Assembly: GCA_020636315.1 (NCBI GenBank)
Contig: JACJYA010000013.1
Location: 186,001 to 250,000 of the forward strand
DNA length: 64,000 nucleotides
Reading direction: 5' to 3'
DNA from: Lewinellaceae bacterium
Lineage (GTDB): Bacteria; Bacteroidota; Bacteroidia; Chitinophagales; Saprospiraceae
Positions 17,643-27,053 of this stretch are shown piece after piece; the first letter of the stretch is position 1; every line of letters starts with the position of its first letter. The notes beneath the pieces were generated by a model. The model worked only from the letters and a program-made list of their open reading frames with translations, searched no databases and had not been told where the DNA came from. Made by a program: the position numbers and the translations under genes.

Positions 17643-18512
17643 TTACCCTCCGATGAGCAGGTCCCAGTATTCGGCCAACCGTTTGCCTCTTTCTCCGGGG
17701 ATCAGGTTGCGCAATTTCTCCAATAGTTCTTTTTCTTTGACCTCGAGAAATCCGTCGCCTTGTTCTTCCTGCCATTTTCTGGCCTTTCTTCTGGCGGCCT
17801 TGTTTTCGTCTCCTTTGAAGGAGGGGTCTTCTCTGATACAGCTGAGCAGATTGTCCAGCGCATCACTCCAGGTTTTGAGGGCGGCCAGTTGAGACATGAC
17901 AAAATAAGCAGAAAGCTCTTCATTGGCGGCGGTTCTGTCCTCCACCTCTCCGATTTCATGAATGGCTGCTTCCAGACTGGCCATTTTGGTGCTGTCGGGA
18001 TCGAAGATAAATTGCAGATAGTGATCCTTGCCGGCTTCAAAAGGAGGAACGGGGGAGTGAAAGGCGTATAGGGTATCTTTTACTTTGTCGATCTTCATAA
18101 GGGAGGGCAGAGCTTCCATCAGCGCCTTATCCCGGGGCAGCAGGATGTTTTTCCGGCGCATCTTTTTCAATTCCTCCAGTGCGGCATCTGCCGACTTTTC
18201 CGCCGCATCATATTGCTTGAACTTCCATTCGCAAAGCGCCTTAATGGTGTAGGCGCTGGCCAGAACATTGTCACTGCTCAGGCCTTTTTTATTGTTCAGG
18301 GCTTTCTCTAATTCGGCATAGGCCAAAGTGTAATAGGCAGACGGCAGAGCCGATACATCGGATGAAGGATTGAACCGGAGCTGGTTCTCGAGTTCTGCTC
18401 CCCGGTTGAAATTGTTCTGTGCACGATCCAGGTGGATGAGGTGGGCGCAGCCCGACAACAGGGCAGGCCCTGCTAACAGTAAAAGGTAAAAGAGGTACTT
18501 TTTGATCGGCAT
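17643..18512 (-). CDS. Lipoprotein with helical-repeat character, partner of the 1120-residue protein
   Basis: A 289-residue lipoprotein: a hydrophobic signal ends in the lipobox LLSGC (Cys 22). The mature part is rich in alpha-helix and resembles a TPR-like array (AYYTLAYAELEKALNNKKG, YTIKALCEWKFKQYDAAEKSA), with charged helices at the end. I cannot assign a function. It begins 11 bp after the stop of the 1120-residue gene on the same strand, so the two form an operon. The lipoprotein probably sits in the inner leaflet of the outer membrane and may hold the large partner. Confidence 0.7.
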   Translation of the reverse strand: MPIKKYLFYLLLLAGPALLSGCAHLIHLDRAQNNFNRGAELENQLRFNPSSDVSALPSAYYTLAYAELEKALNNKKGLSSDNVLASAYTIKALCEWKFKQYDAAEKSADAALEELKKMRRKNILLPRDKALMEALPSLMKIDKVKDTLYAFHSPVPPFEAGKDHYLQFIFDPDSTKMASLEAAIHEIGEVEDRTAANEELSAYFVMSQLAALKTWSDALDNLLSCIREDPSFKGDENKAARRKARKWQEEQGDGFLEVKEKELLEKLRNLIPGERGKRLAEYWDLLIGG

Positions 18513-18523
18513 GGCTTTAGGTT

Positions 18524-21500
18524 TTATGAAATTTCAGTATTCAGTTCTTCAAGGACTTCCTCCAGCATTCTGGAAAGATCCTTTTTCCACTGGGTGATGA
18601 CTTCCCGGATGTGGCCCAGGGCCTTGTCCACATCTTCCACACTGCCGGGAGTTTCCGTAAGGATCAAAAGGTAATAGTCTATGATACCGGTAATGATTTC
18701 TGCCTGGGAAAGGCGCCAGATGGTTTCTTCATCATCATTTTCATCATAGATGAGGATAAACAGCGATTCGAGGGAGTACCTCAGCATGATCTGATAGTGC
18801 GCTCCTTCCCGGGTTTGTATTTTTACGATGAACTGCCGTTGGCGATAAGCCGCTTCCAGCACGCTTTCGACCATTCGCTTAAAAACGATGTAAGGCAACC
18901 TGTGAGCGGAATCCACTGCTTCCAGCGCCCGGAAAATGGCTTCCAGGATCAGGTATATCACCTCCTCGGCCTGTATCCACTGCGGATATTCGGTTACCGC
19001 ATCGAAGACGATTTCCAGGATCTCCATTACCTGTTCATTGGACAGGCGGGGCTTCCACTTGCCGGATCTCGGTTTTTCGGCAATGGCTTTGAGGACTTCA
19101 CGGGTAGCGAGGACGAGCAGGTGTTCCGGGGCTTTTTCCTCCAGGTTAAAAACCTGATCGAGGTACATTCCGGTATAATGAAGGGTGAGCCGGATCAGTT
19201 CCGGAAGCATTTCCGGCCGGTTTATCTCTGAGTCGGTAAGGGTGGTGGCTACGTCTCCGATGATCTGTTGCAACACCTCGCCGCGGGCGGCCAGCTCCGG
19301 GTGCTGAGAGAGGACAATGAGGGCGGAATCCACCAATTGGTTGGCCAGCGCCTCGTTAAAACCGATGGAATAATCAATCCCATTGTTTTCGAAAAGGACC
19401 AGGTTGGCCAGGATGAGCCCCCGCTTGTTCGGATGCCGGGCCATGATAACGGAAAGAATGTATTCCAGCAGATCAGTGAGCAGGCTGATGCGGACAACAT
19501 CGGTGGTTCCTTCTTCCGGAAAGACAAAGCTGAAAACCAGCTCCAGTGCCCGCTGCAGGATGGCTTTCTCTTCCTGGTCGTCAGCAAAAGCCACCTTTTT
19601 CAGGACGATGGGGCTGGCGGCCACCGTTTGCAGGTTGAGCTGTATCAGCATTTCCAGTGTATCCGGCGCCAGGCGTTCCTGTCTTGGCGCCTGGGCCAGA
19701 GCGGTGAAAGTGGTATCGAGCACTTCGGCAAGCAGGGAGTCCTGATTCACCTTTTCGGTGATCCAGAATGGATGTACAACGGTTTCTTCCAGCAGCATCT
19801 CGGTCAGCGCCTGCGCCTGTACAATGCTCACTTCCGGGCGCCAGTTGCCCTGGCTGTCCTTATTGGACAGGGCCGAAAGAATGTGCTTTAATGCCGTGGT
19901 AAGCAGATGGCGGGGCTTGTCGGTGTCGGCATCAATAATCAGATGGGCGTTTTGTCCTGTTTTCTCAAGTACGAGTTGTGCGAGGAAGGGCAGCAACCCT
20001 GGTTGTTTAAGCTGGGCGCTGCTGATGGCGGCGGCTATTTCGCCCAGGATGTGTTTCAGCCCTTTTTCCCTGGTGAGGAGTTCCGGCCGGTTGGCAATGG
20101 CCTCAAAGGCGGCGTCCAGTAATTCATCGGCCAGCTCGCGGTCGAACCCTTCGGAATAGTCGATGCCGCTTTCGAAGAGAATGAGGCCTGTCAGCACCAG
20201 TCCCTGACGCCCCGGATGCCGGCTGATCACGGCATCCAGAATGTACTCCGTCAGTTCAGCCAGTAATTCCATCCGGCTGACATCGGTAGGGGCATCCTGG
20301 GGAAAGACGCAGGTGAAAACGAGATCCAGCGCTTTTTCCAGGACCACAGTTTTCTCATTGGGGCCGCCCCATGGTACTTCATCCAGTACCTTTTTGCTGG
20401 TAAGTGCTGTCTTCATATTCAGCCGGATCAGCCAGCGAATGGTTTCGGCATTCAGCCGCCGTTCTTTGGGAATCAGGCTGAGGCTTTGAAAGGTAATGTC
20501 CAGCACCTCTGCCAGCACGGAGTCCTGGTTCACCTTACTGGTTACCCAGGAGGGGTTCTGTACTACTTCATCCAGGAGGTCATAGGCGAGTCCCAGCAAA
20601 TGGGCTTTGGTCAGGGCCGGGCGCCAGGGAGCATCACCGTGTTTTTCAGACAGAATGCCCAGGAGTTGCTGAACCGCTACCACCAGGAGGTGCTCCGGAG
20701 GTTTGGCGCCATCCGGGCCCGTTGGAGGGGGCACGCGCCAGAGCAGTTCCAGGTTGCCGGCCGATTTTTCGAGCACGATTCGGGCAATTTCGGGGATCAG
20801 CCCTTGTCGGCGGAAGTCTTCGTCTCTGACGGCCAGGGCCACCTCGCTGATGATTTTTTGTACGCCGCGGTTCCCGCCGATGACATTGGGGTGCTCCGCC
20901 ACGATCTTCAGGGTCGAACGAGCAATATCGTCGAGCGTGTCGGCGGTAATGGCATTTTGCCACTTTATTTTGTTCTCTTCATCGTCATCCAGTATGGCAT
21001 CCAGGAGAGTCAGCCCGGTGGATTGGATGATCATGGATACCGGCTTGTTGACATCAAAGAGGGTTTCCGGAGAGCTGAAAACAAAGGCGCCTGCGTTGTT
21101 GATCATGCTGCGGAGCACCATTTGCCCCCAGTAGGCGGCCTCCCGTTGTTTTTTCCCGCTCAGGCCTTTCGATTTTTCGTAGAGGGTATTGGCGATGCCT
21201 TTGGTGGTTTCTTTTATGAAAAGCTGGAGCTTTTCGTCATCCACTATTTCCGGGCTCAGCTCTGCCAGGGATTCGGCTGCGGCTGCAAAAAGACGGGGTA
21301 CGAGCTTATTGCTGATCTCTAATTTAATGTCCTTGCTCTGGCTGAAATCGATCTCATCGAAGGCCACGAGAAAGTGCCGGATGGCTCTTCCCCGGGCGGA
21401 CTCCGAGTTGAGAGCGCCCGGCGTTTGGAGGAAGTAATCGATGCCGAGTTCAACGATGGTGCCGGCCACCAGTTGCAGGACGGTATTGGGTTGGGTGCCT

Positions 21501-21886
21501 TTTTCCCACTGCCGGATACGGAAGAGGTTGACCATATCGTCCGCATTCATATCCGGGCGCTTGTCTCTGCCGAGGTGGAGAGTATGGAAAGCGCGGTAGT
21601 ACTCAAGGTATTCCTTGTGTTTTTCTTCGGGCAGGCGGAGGTTCTCATCCGCTTCTTTATGCAGTTGGGCCAGCCGTTCCACCCTCTGGGTATATTCTGG
21701 GTGGTCTTCGAAGAAATCGAGGAGGGTGTTAAACTTGATTTCGGTAGTGAACTCCGGGAGGGGAAGCACCAGTTTTTTGCCTCTCAGGCTCTGGGCATAG
21801 GCCCGGCGAATATTGTGGCTCAGTTTGATGGCGGAGTTGATGGTGAAAATGATTGCATCTGCAGTCATTAGTGCGGTAGCAGCCAT
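18524..21886 (-). CDS. Large helical protein with three repeats of about 265 residues, unknown function
   Basis: A 1120-residue protein that I do not recognise. The N-terminus lacks a convincing cleavable signal. After a unique region of about 330 residues, three long repeats begin near residues 333, 604 and 867. They share the order: xxxIIxEVAxA or similar, EHLLVxAxxxxLxxLxxK, W(R/K)P.L, a VNQDSxLAEVLDxTF segment (repeats 1 and 2), VFPxxxxTDVxRxxLL, and FExGIDYSxGFxxELA. The repeats look all-helical, like a solenoid. It heads an operon with the lipoprotein at 17643. A TACATTTC sequence resembling the Bacteroidota -7 element lies 2 bp before the ATG. No enzyme motif is visible; a scaffold or structural role is only a guess. 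Confidence 0.72.
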   Translation of the reverse strand: MAATALMTADAIIFTINSAIKLSHNIRRAYAQSLRGKKLVLPLPEFTTEIKFNTLLDFFEDHPEYTQRVERLAQLHKEADENLRLPEEKHKEYLEYYRAFHTLHLGRDKRPDMNADDMVNLFRIRQWEKGTQPNTVLQLVAGTIVELGIDYFLQTPGALNSESARGRAIRHFLVAFDEIDFSQSKDIKLEISNKLVPRLFAAAAESLAELSPEIVDDEKLQLFIKETTKGIANTLYEKSKGLSGKKQREAAYWGQMVLRSMINNAGAFVFSSPETLFDVNKPVSMIIQSTGLTLLDAILDDDEENKIKWQNAITADTLDDIARSTLKIVAEHPNVIGGNRGVQKIISEVALAVRDEDFRRQGLIPEIARIVLEKSAGNLELLWRVPPPTGPDGAKPPEHLLVVAVQQLLGILSEKHGDAPWRPALTKAHLLGLAYDLLDEVVQNPSWVTSKVNQDSVLAEVLDITFQSLSLIPKERRLNAETIRWLIRLNMKTALTSKKVLDEVPWGGPNEKTVVLEKALDLVFTCVFPQDAPTDVSRMELLAELTEYILDAVISRHPGRQGLVLTGLILFESGIDYSEGFDRELADELLDAAFEAIANRPELLTREKGLKHILGEIAAAISSAQLKQPGLLPFLAQLVLEKTGQNAHLIIDADTDKPRHLLTTALKHILSALSNKDSQGNWRPEVSIVQAQALTEMLLEETVVHPFWITEKVNQDSLLAEVLDTTFTALAQAPRQERLAPDTLEMLIQLNLQTVAASPIVLKKVAFADDQEEKAILQRALELVFSFVFPEEGTTDVVRISLLTDLLEYILSVIMARHPNKRGLILANLVLFENNGIDYSIGFNEALANQLVDSALIVLSQHPELAARGEVLQQIIGDVATTLTDSEINRPEMLPELIRLTLHYTGMYLDQVFNLEEKAPEHLLVLATREVLKAIAEKPRSGKWKPRLSNEQVMEILEIVFDAVTEYPQWIQAEEVIYLILEAIFRALEAVDSAHRLPYIVFKRMVESVLEAAYRQRQFIVKIQTREGAHYQIMLRYSLESLFILIYDENDDEETIWRLSQAEIITGIIDYYLLILTETPGSVEDVDKALGHIREVITQWKKDLSRMLEEVLEELNTEIS

Positions 21887-22057
21887 GGGAAATGTAAGTT
21901 TTTTGGTTTTAGGATTACGGATAATCGCCGCCCCGTTCAGGGTTATGGGAGGCGCACATTTTTTGATGGGTTAAGGTACGTAAAAATCAATACAAAATCG
22001 CTTCGTATGGCGCCGGCGCCGGCGAAAGCCTGGTTTCACAGGCCAGTTGAGAGGGCG

Positions 22058-22636
22058 TCAAATCCCCAGGAACTCCCCCCGGGTAAGGCCAAAGAGCATG
22101 ATATCGATCACTTCTCCGCTGGGTTTTTTGAAATCGGCTCTCAGGTCTCCTTCCCGGCGAAAGCCCATCTTGCGGGCAAGGCGCTGGCTGGGGTTATTGT
22201 CCATAGCGGTACGGATGGCAATTTTTTCGATCTGCAGCTGGTGAAAAGCAAAGCGGAGCACCACCTTTACGGATTCACTCATCAACCCTTTCCCGGCATG
22301 GCCTTTGTCTATAAAGTAGTTGAGCTCAGCTTTCGGCACCCTCCAGTCAATCCGAAAAATGCGGATCATGCCGATGAGTCCGGCACTTTTGTTCTCCCAG
22401 ACCCCGAAAGCAAATTCCTTCTGGAGCAACCAGCCGGCCAGCATTTTCCGGACGAAGAATTCCGCGCTCTCCTTATCCCGGACCTCCTCCATGGTCTTCG
22501 GAAAATGGTCTTCCAGTTGGCTGCGGTTATCCTGGATGAGGTTATAGAGGGCTTCTCCTTCATTTTCCCGGAAACGGCGGACAACGGTGTGGGGCGCGAC
22601 GAGCGCTGTATCAATGTCGAATAGTCGAGCATGCAT
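22058..22636 (-). CDS. GNAT family N-acetyltransferase (RimJ/RimL type)
   Basis: A 192-residue acetyl-CoA-dependent N-acetyltransferase of the RimJ/RimL branch. Motifs are VVRRFRENEGEALYNLI at the start, FAFGVWENKSAGLIGMIRIF (beta4), the acetyl-CoA loop GHAGKGLMSES near residues 112-122, and NNPSQRLARKMGFRREGDLR, the usual beta5-alpha region. The family acetylates ribosomal protein N-termini or small amines; the substrate here is unknown. The ATG at 22636 is supported by the TACCTTTG promoter element 4 bp upstream, which implies an almost leaderless mRNA. Confidence 0.85.
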   Translation of the reverse strand: MHARLFDIDTALVAPHTVVRRFRENEGEALYNLIQDNRSQLEDHFPKTMEEVRDKESAEFFVRKMLAGWLLQKEFAFGVWENKSAGLIGMIRIFRIDWRVPKAELNYFIDKGHAGKGLMSESVKVVLRFAFHQLQIEKIAIRTAMDNNPSQRLARKMGFRREGDLRADFKKPSGEVIDIMLFGLTRGEFLGI

Positions 22637-22640
22637 AGGC

Positions 22641-22648
22641 CAAAGGTA
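22641..22648 (-). promoter_or_regulatory. Bacteroidota -7 promoter element for the GNAT gene
   Basis: Reading the minus strand, TACCTTTG matches TAnnTTTG exactly and ends 4 bp before the ATG. Transcription would start at or next to the start codon. No clear -33 TTG is seen. Confidence 0.45.
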
Positions 22649-22679
22649 CTTTCAGGCGGGGGGCCGGGCGCCCGGAATT

Positions 22680-22737
22680 AGGTTGTGTCTCAAAATCTCT
22701 CTTTCTCGCCATTAAAAACATAGATAAAACACAACCT
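22680..22737. repeat. Small element with 9-bp inverted ends
   Basis: AGGTTGTGT (22680-22688) and ACACAACCT (22729-22737) flank a 40-bp AT-rich centre. The left end continues CTCAAAA, as does the end of the 19-bp inverted repeat at 42776 (CTGTCTCAAAAG), hinting at related mobile-element ends. The remaining spacer to 22823 has nothing I recognise. Confidence 0.4.
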
Positions 22738-22823
22738 TATTCCCTCACGGGCGGGGTGGCCTGCCCTTCTTGGCAAAAACGGGTTTTGAATTATGGGCTA
22801 TTATACGCTGATTTCGGAAAATG

Positions 22824-22858
22824 TTGGCAGGATGGATGCTTAAAATCCATTACTTTTG
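22824..22858 (+). promoter_or_regulatory. Candidate promoter of the nucleotide cyclase gene
   Basis: TTG (22824-22826) and TACTTTTG (22851-22858, exact TAnnTTTG) are separated by 24 bp, slightly longer than the usual 17-23. The predicted start near 22865 leaves a leader of about 70 nt before the ATG at 22938. Confidence 0.5.
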
Positions 22859-22937
22859 TTGAATTATACTGATCATCGTTTATTTTCCCTGTTCTGTAAG
22901 GAAGGCCGGGAGAAAAGTAAGTGTCAAGAAGCACGCT

Positions 22938-24104
22938 ATGGCCAGGTCTAAAACATTCCAGATGAAAACGCTTGCCAGAAGCCGGCTGGCATTAATGCTT
23001 AGGCATGTGGCAGGCATTGGTGTGGCCTGGGGCTGTATCGGAGCCATGGATGCCTACTTTATTCATGCTTCCTCCAACAACGATTATCTTCAACGCACGG
23101 AAGCTTATGATTTTTTCCGTTTTTTCTGGGGCAATACCGTAACCGGTTTTCTGGGAGGGTTGCTCGCCGGTTCCCTGCTGGTATTTTATATGAGAGAGCG
23201 CTTTCGTTCCTACCCTTTTGGACTGGCCCTGTTGCTGAACAGCATTATCATTTCTGCTTTCAGTTTTGCGTTCAGCGCTCTGGCCTTTGACGTGTTTTTC
23301 AGCCAGGGCCTCGGCCTGCCTCTCGATGACCCGGTTGTGCTGAAGAGAACGGCTACCCTGATGCAGGGGCCGTATTACCTGAAAACGGTAGTGCTCTGGA
23401 GTATTGTTACGGTTCTGACTATTGTTTCGCTGCAGGTCAATGAAAAGTACGGGCCGGGAGTATTGCGCAAACTGCTATTGGGGCGTTACCACCAACCCCG
23501 GGAAGAAGAGCGGATCTTTATGTTCGTGGATATCAAATCCTCCACTACGATTGCCGAGCGCCTGGGGCACGTGCGCTTTTTTAATTTGCTGAACGATTTC
23601 TTTCGGGATATCACAAACCCCATACTCTACACGTCCGGAGAAGTCTATCAATATGTCGGAGATGAGGTCGTCCTGTCCTGGCCCATGGACAAAGGCCTGC
23701 AGAAGGCCAACTGCATACGCTGCTTTTTCAGCATGCAGGAAGCCATCAACCGGAAAGCTCACCGCTACCGGGAACGCTACGGGGCCGTACCGGAATTTAA
23801 GGCAGGGCTCCATTGCGGGCCGGTCACTACGGGTGAGATCGGAGTGATCAAGACCGACATCGTCTTTTCGGGAGATGTGATGAATACGGCCTCCCGCATT
23901 CAGTCCATGTGCAACGAATACGGCGTAAAGATCCTGTTTTCCAAATACCTGATGGATAAGCTGAACCTTCCTCCCAACGGCTACCAGCCCCGCCGCATGG
24001 GCATTATTGAACTGAGGGGCAAGCGGCAGAAGGTAGAACTTTATACCCTTGGACACAGCTCGATCTCTTCCTCTCCACCTACGACGATCACTTCCCTTTC
24101 CTGA
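22938..24104 (+). CDS. Membrane-bound class III adenylate/guanylate cyclase
   Basis: A 388-residue protein with about four transmembrane segments in the first 170 residues and a class III nucleotide cyclase domain at about 190-375. Metal-binding aspartates are D198 (FVDIKSST) and D242 (YVGDEVVLSW), and the transition-state Asn and Arg are in DVMNTASRIQ. The residue where adenylate cyclases often have the adenine-selecting Lys (K-x-IGD) is Gln, so cAMP versus cGMP cannot be settled. The cyclase would make its product on the cytoplasmic side under control of the membrane part. No cNMP receptor is encoded nearby. Its 3' end faces a convergent lipoprotein gene 68 bp away. Confidence 0.88.
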   Translation: MARSKTFQMKTLARSRLALMLRHVAGIGVAWGCIGAMDAYFIHASSNNDYLQRTEAYDFFRFFWGNTVTGFLGGLLAGSLLVFYMRERFRSYPFGLALLLNSIIISAFSFAFSALAFDVFFSQGLGLPLDDPVVLKRTATLMQGPYYLKTVVLWSIVTVLTIVSLQVNEKYGPGVLRKLLLGRYHQPREEERIFMFVDIKSSTTIAERLGHVRFFNLLNDFFRDITNPILYTSGEVYQYVGDEVVLSWPMDKGLQKANCIRCFFSMQEAINRKAHRYRERYGAVPEFKAGLHCGPVTTGEIGVIKTDIVFSGDVMNTASRIQSMCNEYGVKILFSKYLMDKLNLPPNGYQPRRMGIIELRGKRQKVELYTLGHSSISSSPPTTITSLS

Positions 24105-24171
24105 TTAACGGCAGGCATGATGCGGGATTTACGTCATTCCCTGAGGTTCGACTACATAAAGTTATGCCTGT

Positions 24172-25140
24172 CTATATACCCTCCAGTCCGAGTTTTTCAC
24201 GCAGGGCATAATCCTCCCGGCCGTTCTTTTTCCAATAGGCGCTCTTGATCGTGTGGGTGCGCCGGGCTACTGACTTGCGCACCTTCTTGTCCATAATAGA
24301 AGGATAGGCATCTGTCCATCCTTCAATAATAAAGGGCGCTTTGGAATGAAAAACGATCTCAAGGGTGCGGCTCAGGGCAGGATATCTGAGGGTATAAACG
24401 CGGAGGCCTTCACCGGAAAAGTCGGGCCCGGAATAATCGGAGAGGCTGGCCTCTGCCTCCACCGGTTCGAACGGCAGGTGGAGCAGGCGGGTAATAACGG
24501 TACTCGGAAGCACCTTCAGCTTTCCGGTGGGAAGCCCTTCAGGGTTCATCCGGATGCGGTTGTACAGTTCGTCCTCCAGAATGGCGTAGTCCACTTCAGT
24601 GATCTGGTCCGCCTCGTTTTCGAAATAGGAATGCAGCGTGTTTTTGTATTTCCCGTTCCGAAAATTAACCTGTTGGTAGGTGTGCCCGCACCATTCCTGA
24701 GTAGTCGTTGCCACTTTGAGTGTCTGGGGAAAGTCCTTCACTTTGGTAGGTGTGAAAACGGATGTCATGATAACATAAGAATACAGCCCTGTGGGAAATT
24801 TGCGGATCATATTCATTTTCAGCACCGGCGTGCTGTTGGGGTTGCTGTAATTTTCATTTTTCACCTCCTTATCGGTCAGAAAATCTTCGGTAACGAATAC
24901 CAGGACGGCCTCTCCCGGGTGAATGCCTGCGTATCGGTTCTGGGCCAATTCGTACCTGCTGATTTCGGCCTCACCCTGGTACCAGTAGTCTCCCAGTTTC
25001 GGCTGGCTCTTTTTAAAGGCCACGGTTGCCGGCTGTGCCGGTTCTTTATCGGCCACCGGGGCTTTCTGGCTGCTGCCGGTATTCTGGCAGCTCCAAAGCC
25101 CGGCGGTTAGGAGTGAAAATAAGAATATCAGTTTTTTCAT
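24172..25140 (-). CDS. Lipoprotein of unknown function
   Basis: A 322-residue lipoprotein (MKKLIFLFSLLTAGLWSC, lipobox Cys 18). The mature part has a conserved-looking core with DYWYQGEAEISRYELAQNRY, HPGEAVLVFVTEDF, EWCGHTYQQVNFR and GRED at the C-terminus. Homologues in Bacteroidota are sometimes carried under the name septum formation inhibitor Maf, but nothing here resembles the Maf nucleotide pyrophosphatase fold, so I would not use that name. It is single and convergent with the cyclase gene. Confidence 0.7.
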   Translation of the reverse strand: MKKLIFLFSLLTAGLWSCQNTGSSQKAPVADKEPAQPATVAFKKSQPKLGDYWYQGEAEISRYELAQNRYAGIHPGEAVLVFVTEDFLTDKEVKNENYSNPNSTPVLKMNMIRKFPTGLYSYVIMTSVFTPTKVKDFPQTLKVATTTQEWCGHTYQQVNFRNGKYKNTLHSYFENEADQITEVDYAILEDELYNRIRMNPEGLPTGKLKVLPSTVITRLLHLPFEPVEAEASLSDYSGPDFSGEGLRVYTLRYPALSRTLEIVFHSKAPFIIEGWTDAYPSIMDKKVRKSVARRTHTIKSAYWKKNGREDYALREKLGLEGI

Positions 25141-25300
25141 TGAAATTACTTCTTGCTGAATAAATGGTTCGGCCCCGTGGTATCAAGTTCTTAATAAAAA
25201 CAAAAAATAAAGGCGTGTGTTGGATGAAAATGCCTCTTATTATCCTGTCTTTTCCGAGGTTTCCGGACAAAATCTGCCGTTTGGGCCGGCCTGTATAGAT

Positions 25301-25373
25301 GTGTAAAAGTGTAAAGGTTTGGTGGCTTTCAGGGGGAACACCTTTACACATAAGCACCTTTACACCTTTACAC
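25301..25373. repeat. GTGTAAAGGTG repeat cluster with inverted arms
   Basis: GTGTAAAAGTGTAAAGGT (25301-25318) is matched in inverse by ACCTTTACACCTTTACAC (25356-25373) with one mismatch. The minus-strand reading of 25340-25373 is nearly identical to the sequence at 57362, with weaker similarity at 39837, so this is a dispersed repeat. It occupies most of the spacer between two minus-strand genes. Confidence 0.6.
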
Positions 25374-25410
25374 GATCCGGAAAGTGCCCGGCCCGGTATT
25401 TTGCCAATAC

Positions 25411-25959
25411 CTACCACCTTTTGGCAACGCCAATAATGAGGAAGAGGTTATCTATCCCCCCATTGGGCGCCTGCAGGCCGGCATTGGAGATGTGCCGGTA
25501 TCGCCATCTTGCCTGCACGGCAGTATCCAGCCGTTTGAGATAGTATTCTGCGCTCAGCTCGAAATTATCAGAGAATATGAACCCGTTGGCCTGCCTGCGG
25601 GTCTCCACCGTGATGAAATGAGGCCCCGATGCGATGGCCGCTTTAAGGGTAAGTTGAGGGGCCAGGGGCAAAAGAAAACGCACGCCCACGTTGACTCCTG
25701 CTTCATAATCTGCCCTGAAGCCAAAGGGTTCAGTTGCCTGTGTGAACTGCCCCTCCGCGTAAAGGATAAGGTGTCCGCGTTTCCAGATCCTAGCCGAAGG
25801 AAGGATGGTGAAGGGTTTGTAGGGATAACCTTCCGGCAGTTGTTCCGCAATGATGCTGTAACCCAGGCCGGCGGAGGCATGGTATCTGAACAAAGGCTGG
25901 GCAGATCCGTTGAATGAAAGGGCTAAAAAGAAAGGCAGGATGGCCGGCAGGTGTCTCAT
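25411..25959 (-). CDS. PagL-like lipid A deacylase (acyloxyacyl hydrolase family)
   Basis: A 182-residue outer-membrane protein with a signal peptide (LPFFLALSFNGSAQ) and about eight alternating beta-strands. Near the C-terminus, YRHISNAGLQAPNGGIDN (His 156, Ser 158) matches the catalytic His-Ser motif of the PagL/acyloxyacyl hydrolase family, followed by a last strand ending in an aromatic residue (KRW) as outer-membrane barrels do. Known family activity is removal of the 3-position acyl chain from lipid A in the outer leaflet. Specificity cannot be judged from sequence. It is a single gene; the divergent anti-sigma gene starts 324 bp away. Confidence 0.78.
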   Translation of the reverse strand: MRHLPAILPFFLALSFNGSAQPLFRYHASAGLGYSIIAEQLPEGYPYKPFTILPSARIWKRGHLILYAEGQFTQATEPFGFRADYEAGVNVGVRFLLPLAPQLTLKAAIASGPHFITVETRRQANGFIFSDNFELSAEYYLKRLDTAVQARWRYRHISNAGLQAPNGGIDNLFLIIGVAKRW

Positions 25960-26282
25960 GGCGGAAATGGGTGTTGGCGAACTTCTGTTGTTACAACATT
26001 AAATTGGAGATTTAGTTGGGCCGGGCGATTTTTACTCCGTTGGCCTTTTGAGGAAATAGGAGAAGGCCCATTGATCCTCAAAAATTGTTAAACAAAAGTC
26101 CGGAAACCCTGTTACGGTACCGAAGCTTTTCTATTGATAGCTATAACTCGGCAAAATGTTGATCCAAAGGTGATTCCGGATTCCGGATTGGGAACGAAGA
26201 AGCACCTTTGGCCTTTTTCGTTTCGCGGCCGGGAGAAACGCAGGATACAGAACCAGGCGCCACCACTTTTTTAAATATCAGG

Positions 26283-27053
26283 ATGGACAAGGATAAATTT
26301 TTGAACAGCGGATTAATAGAGCAGTATGTCCTCGGGCTTACCGATGAAAGGGAATCGGAAGAGGTGGAGCGGTACGCCGAAGCTTTTCCTGAAATAAAAA
26401 CCCAGCTCGAATCCATGCGCAAAGCAATGGATGAATATGCCCGCCAGTACACCAATCTACCCCCTGAAGAATTGAGAACACGGATGATGAAGGGAACGGG
26501 TGAATCTGAAGAGGGAAGGCCAAAAGGAAAGGGCTCTGCTGGCCGGGGAGGTTGGCTGGCGAGAGGAACGATGGCTCTGCTCATCGTTCTTTCCCTGTTA
26601 TTTTATCAAAGAAAAGTTGTTGCCGACCGCGAATACAAGGCGTTGTCCGAAGAATATCAGTCTTTCCAAAAAGAATGCAGCCGCCGACAGGAAGAATTGC
26701 AAAAGCTCAATGAGGTTTACGTCTTCCTGAAACACGAAAACACCGTACCGGTCCGCCTTATGAGTACAGGCCTGGTAAAGGAAGTCGAAGCAGTGGCCTA
26801 TTTCAACCAGTCAGCAAGGAAAGTCTTCATCAACCCTACTCATCTTCCTGCCCCTCCGGAAGGAAACACCTATCAGATATGGGCTGACGTCGGGGGCAAA
26901 ATGGTCAGTATGGGCCTTATCGACGGGCACAGCAGGAAAATACAGCCCGTCGCTTTTATTGAAGGTTCGGAAAGCCTCAACATTACCCTGGAGCCGGAAG
27001 GGGGAAGCGAAGAACCGACAGTAGCGATGCTGTATGTATCTGGTGGCCTGTAG
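26283..27053 (+). CDS. Anti-sigma factor, RskA-like C-terminal domain
   Basis: A 256-residue single-pass membrane protein. The cytoplasmic N-terminus (LIEQYVLGLTDERESEEVERYA) is the short helical sigma-binding type without the His/Cys zinc ligands. A transmembrane helix lies near residues 93-112, followed by a coiled-coil-like stretch and a periplasmic RskA-type domain (AVAYFNQSARKVFINP, GNTYQIWADVGGKMVSMGLI). The family holds an ECF sigma factor inactive until a signal releases it. The ATG at 26283 fits the family start. No sigma factor gene lies in this window beside it, which is unusual. Confidence 0.8.
   Translation: MDKDKFLNSGLIEQYVLGLTDERESEEVERYAEAFPEIKTQLESMRKAMDEYARQYTNLPPEELRTRMMKGTGESEEGRPKGKGSAGRGGWLARGTMALLIVLSLLFYQRKVVADREYKALSEEYQSFQKECSRRQEELQKLNEVYVFLKHENTVPVRLMSTGLVKEVEAVAYFNQSARKVFINPTHLPAPPEGNTYQIWADVGGKMVSMGLIDGHSRKIQPVAFIEGSESLNITLEPEGGSEEPTVAMLYVSGGL

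Noticed and set aside
24172..25140. The lipoprotein as septum formation inhibitor Maf
   Set aside because: It is a lipoprotein without Maf motifs; the name would be an inherited error.
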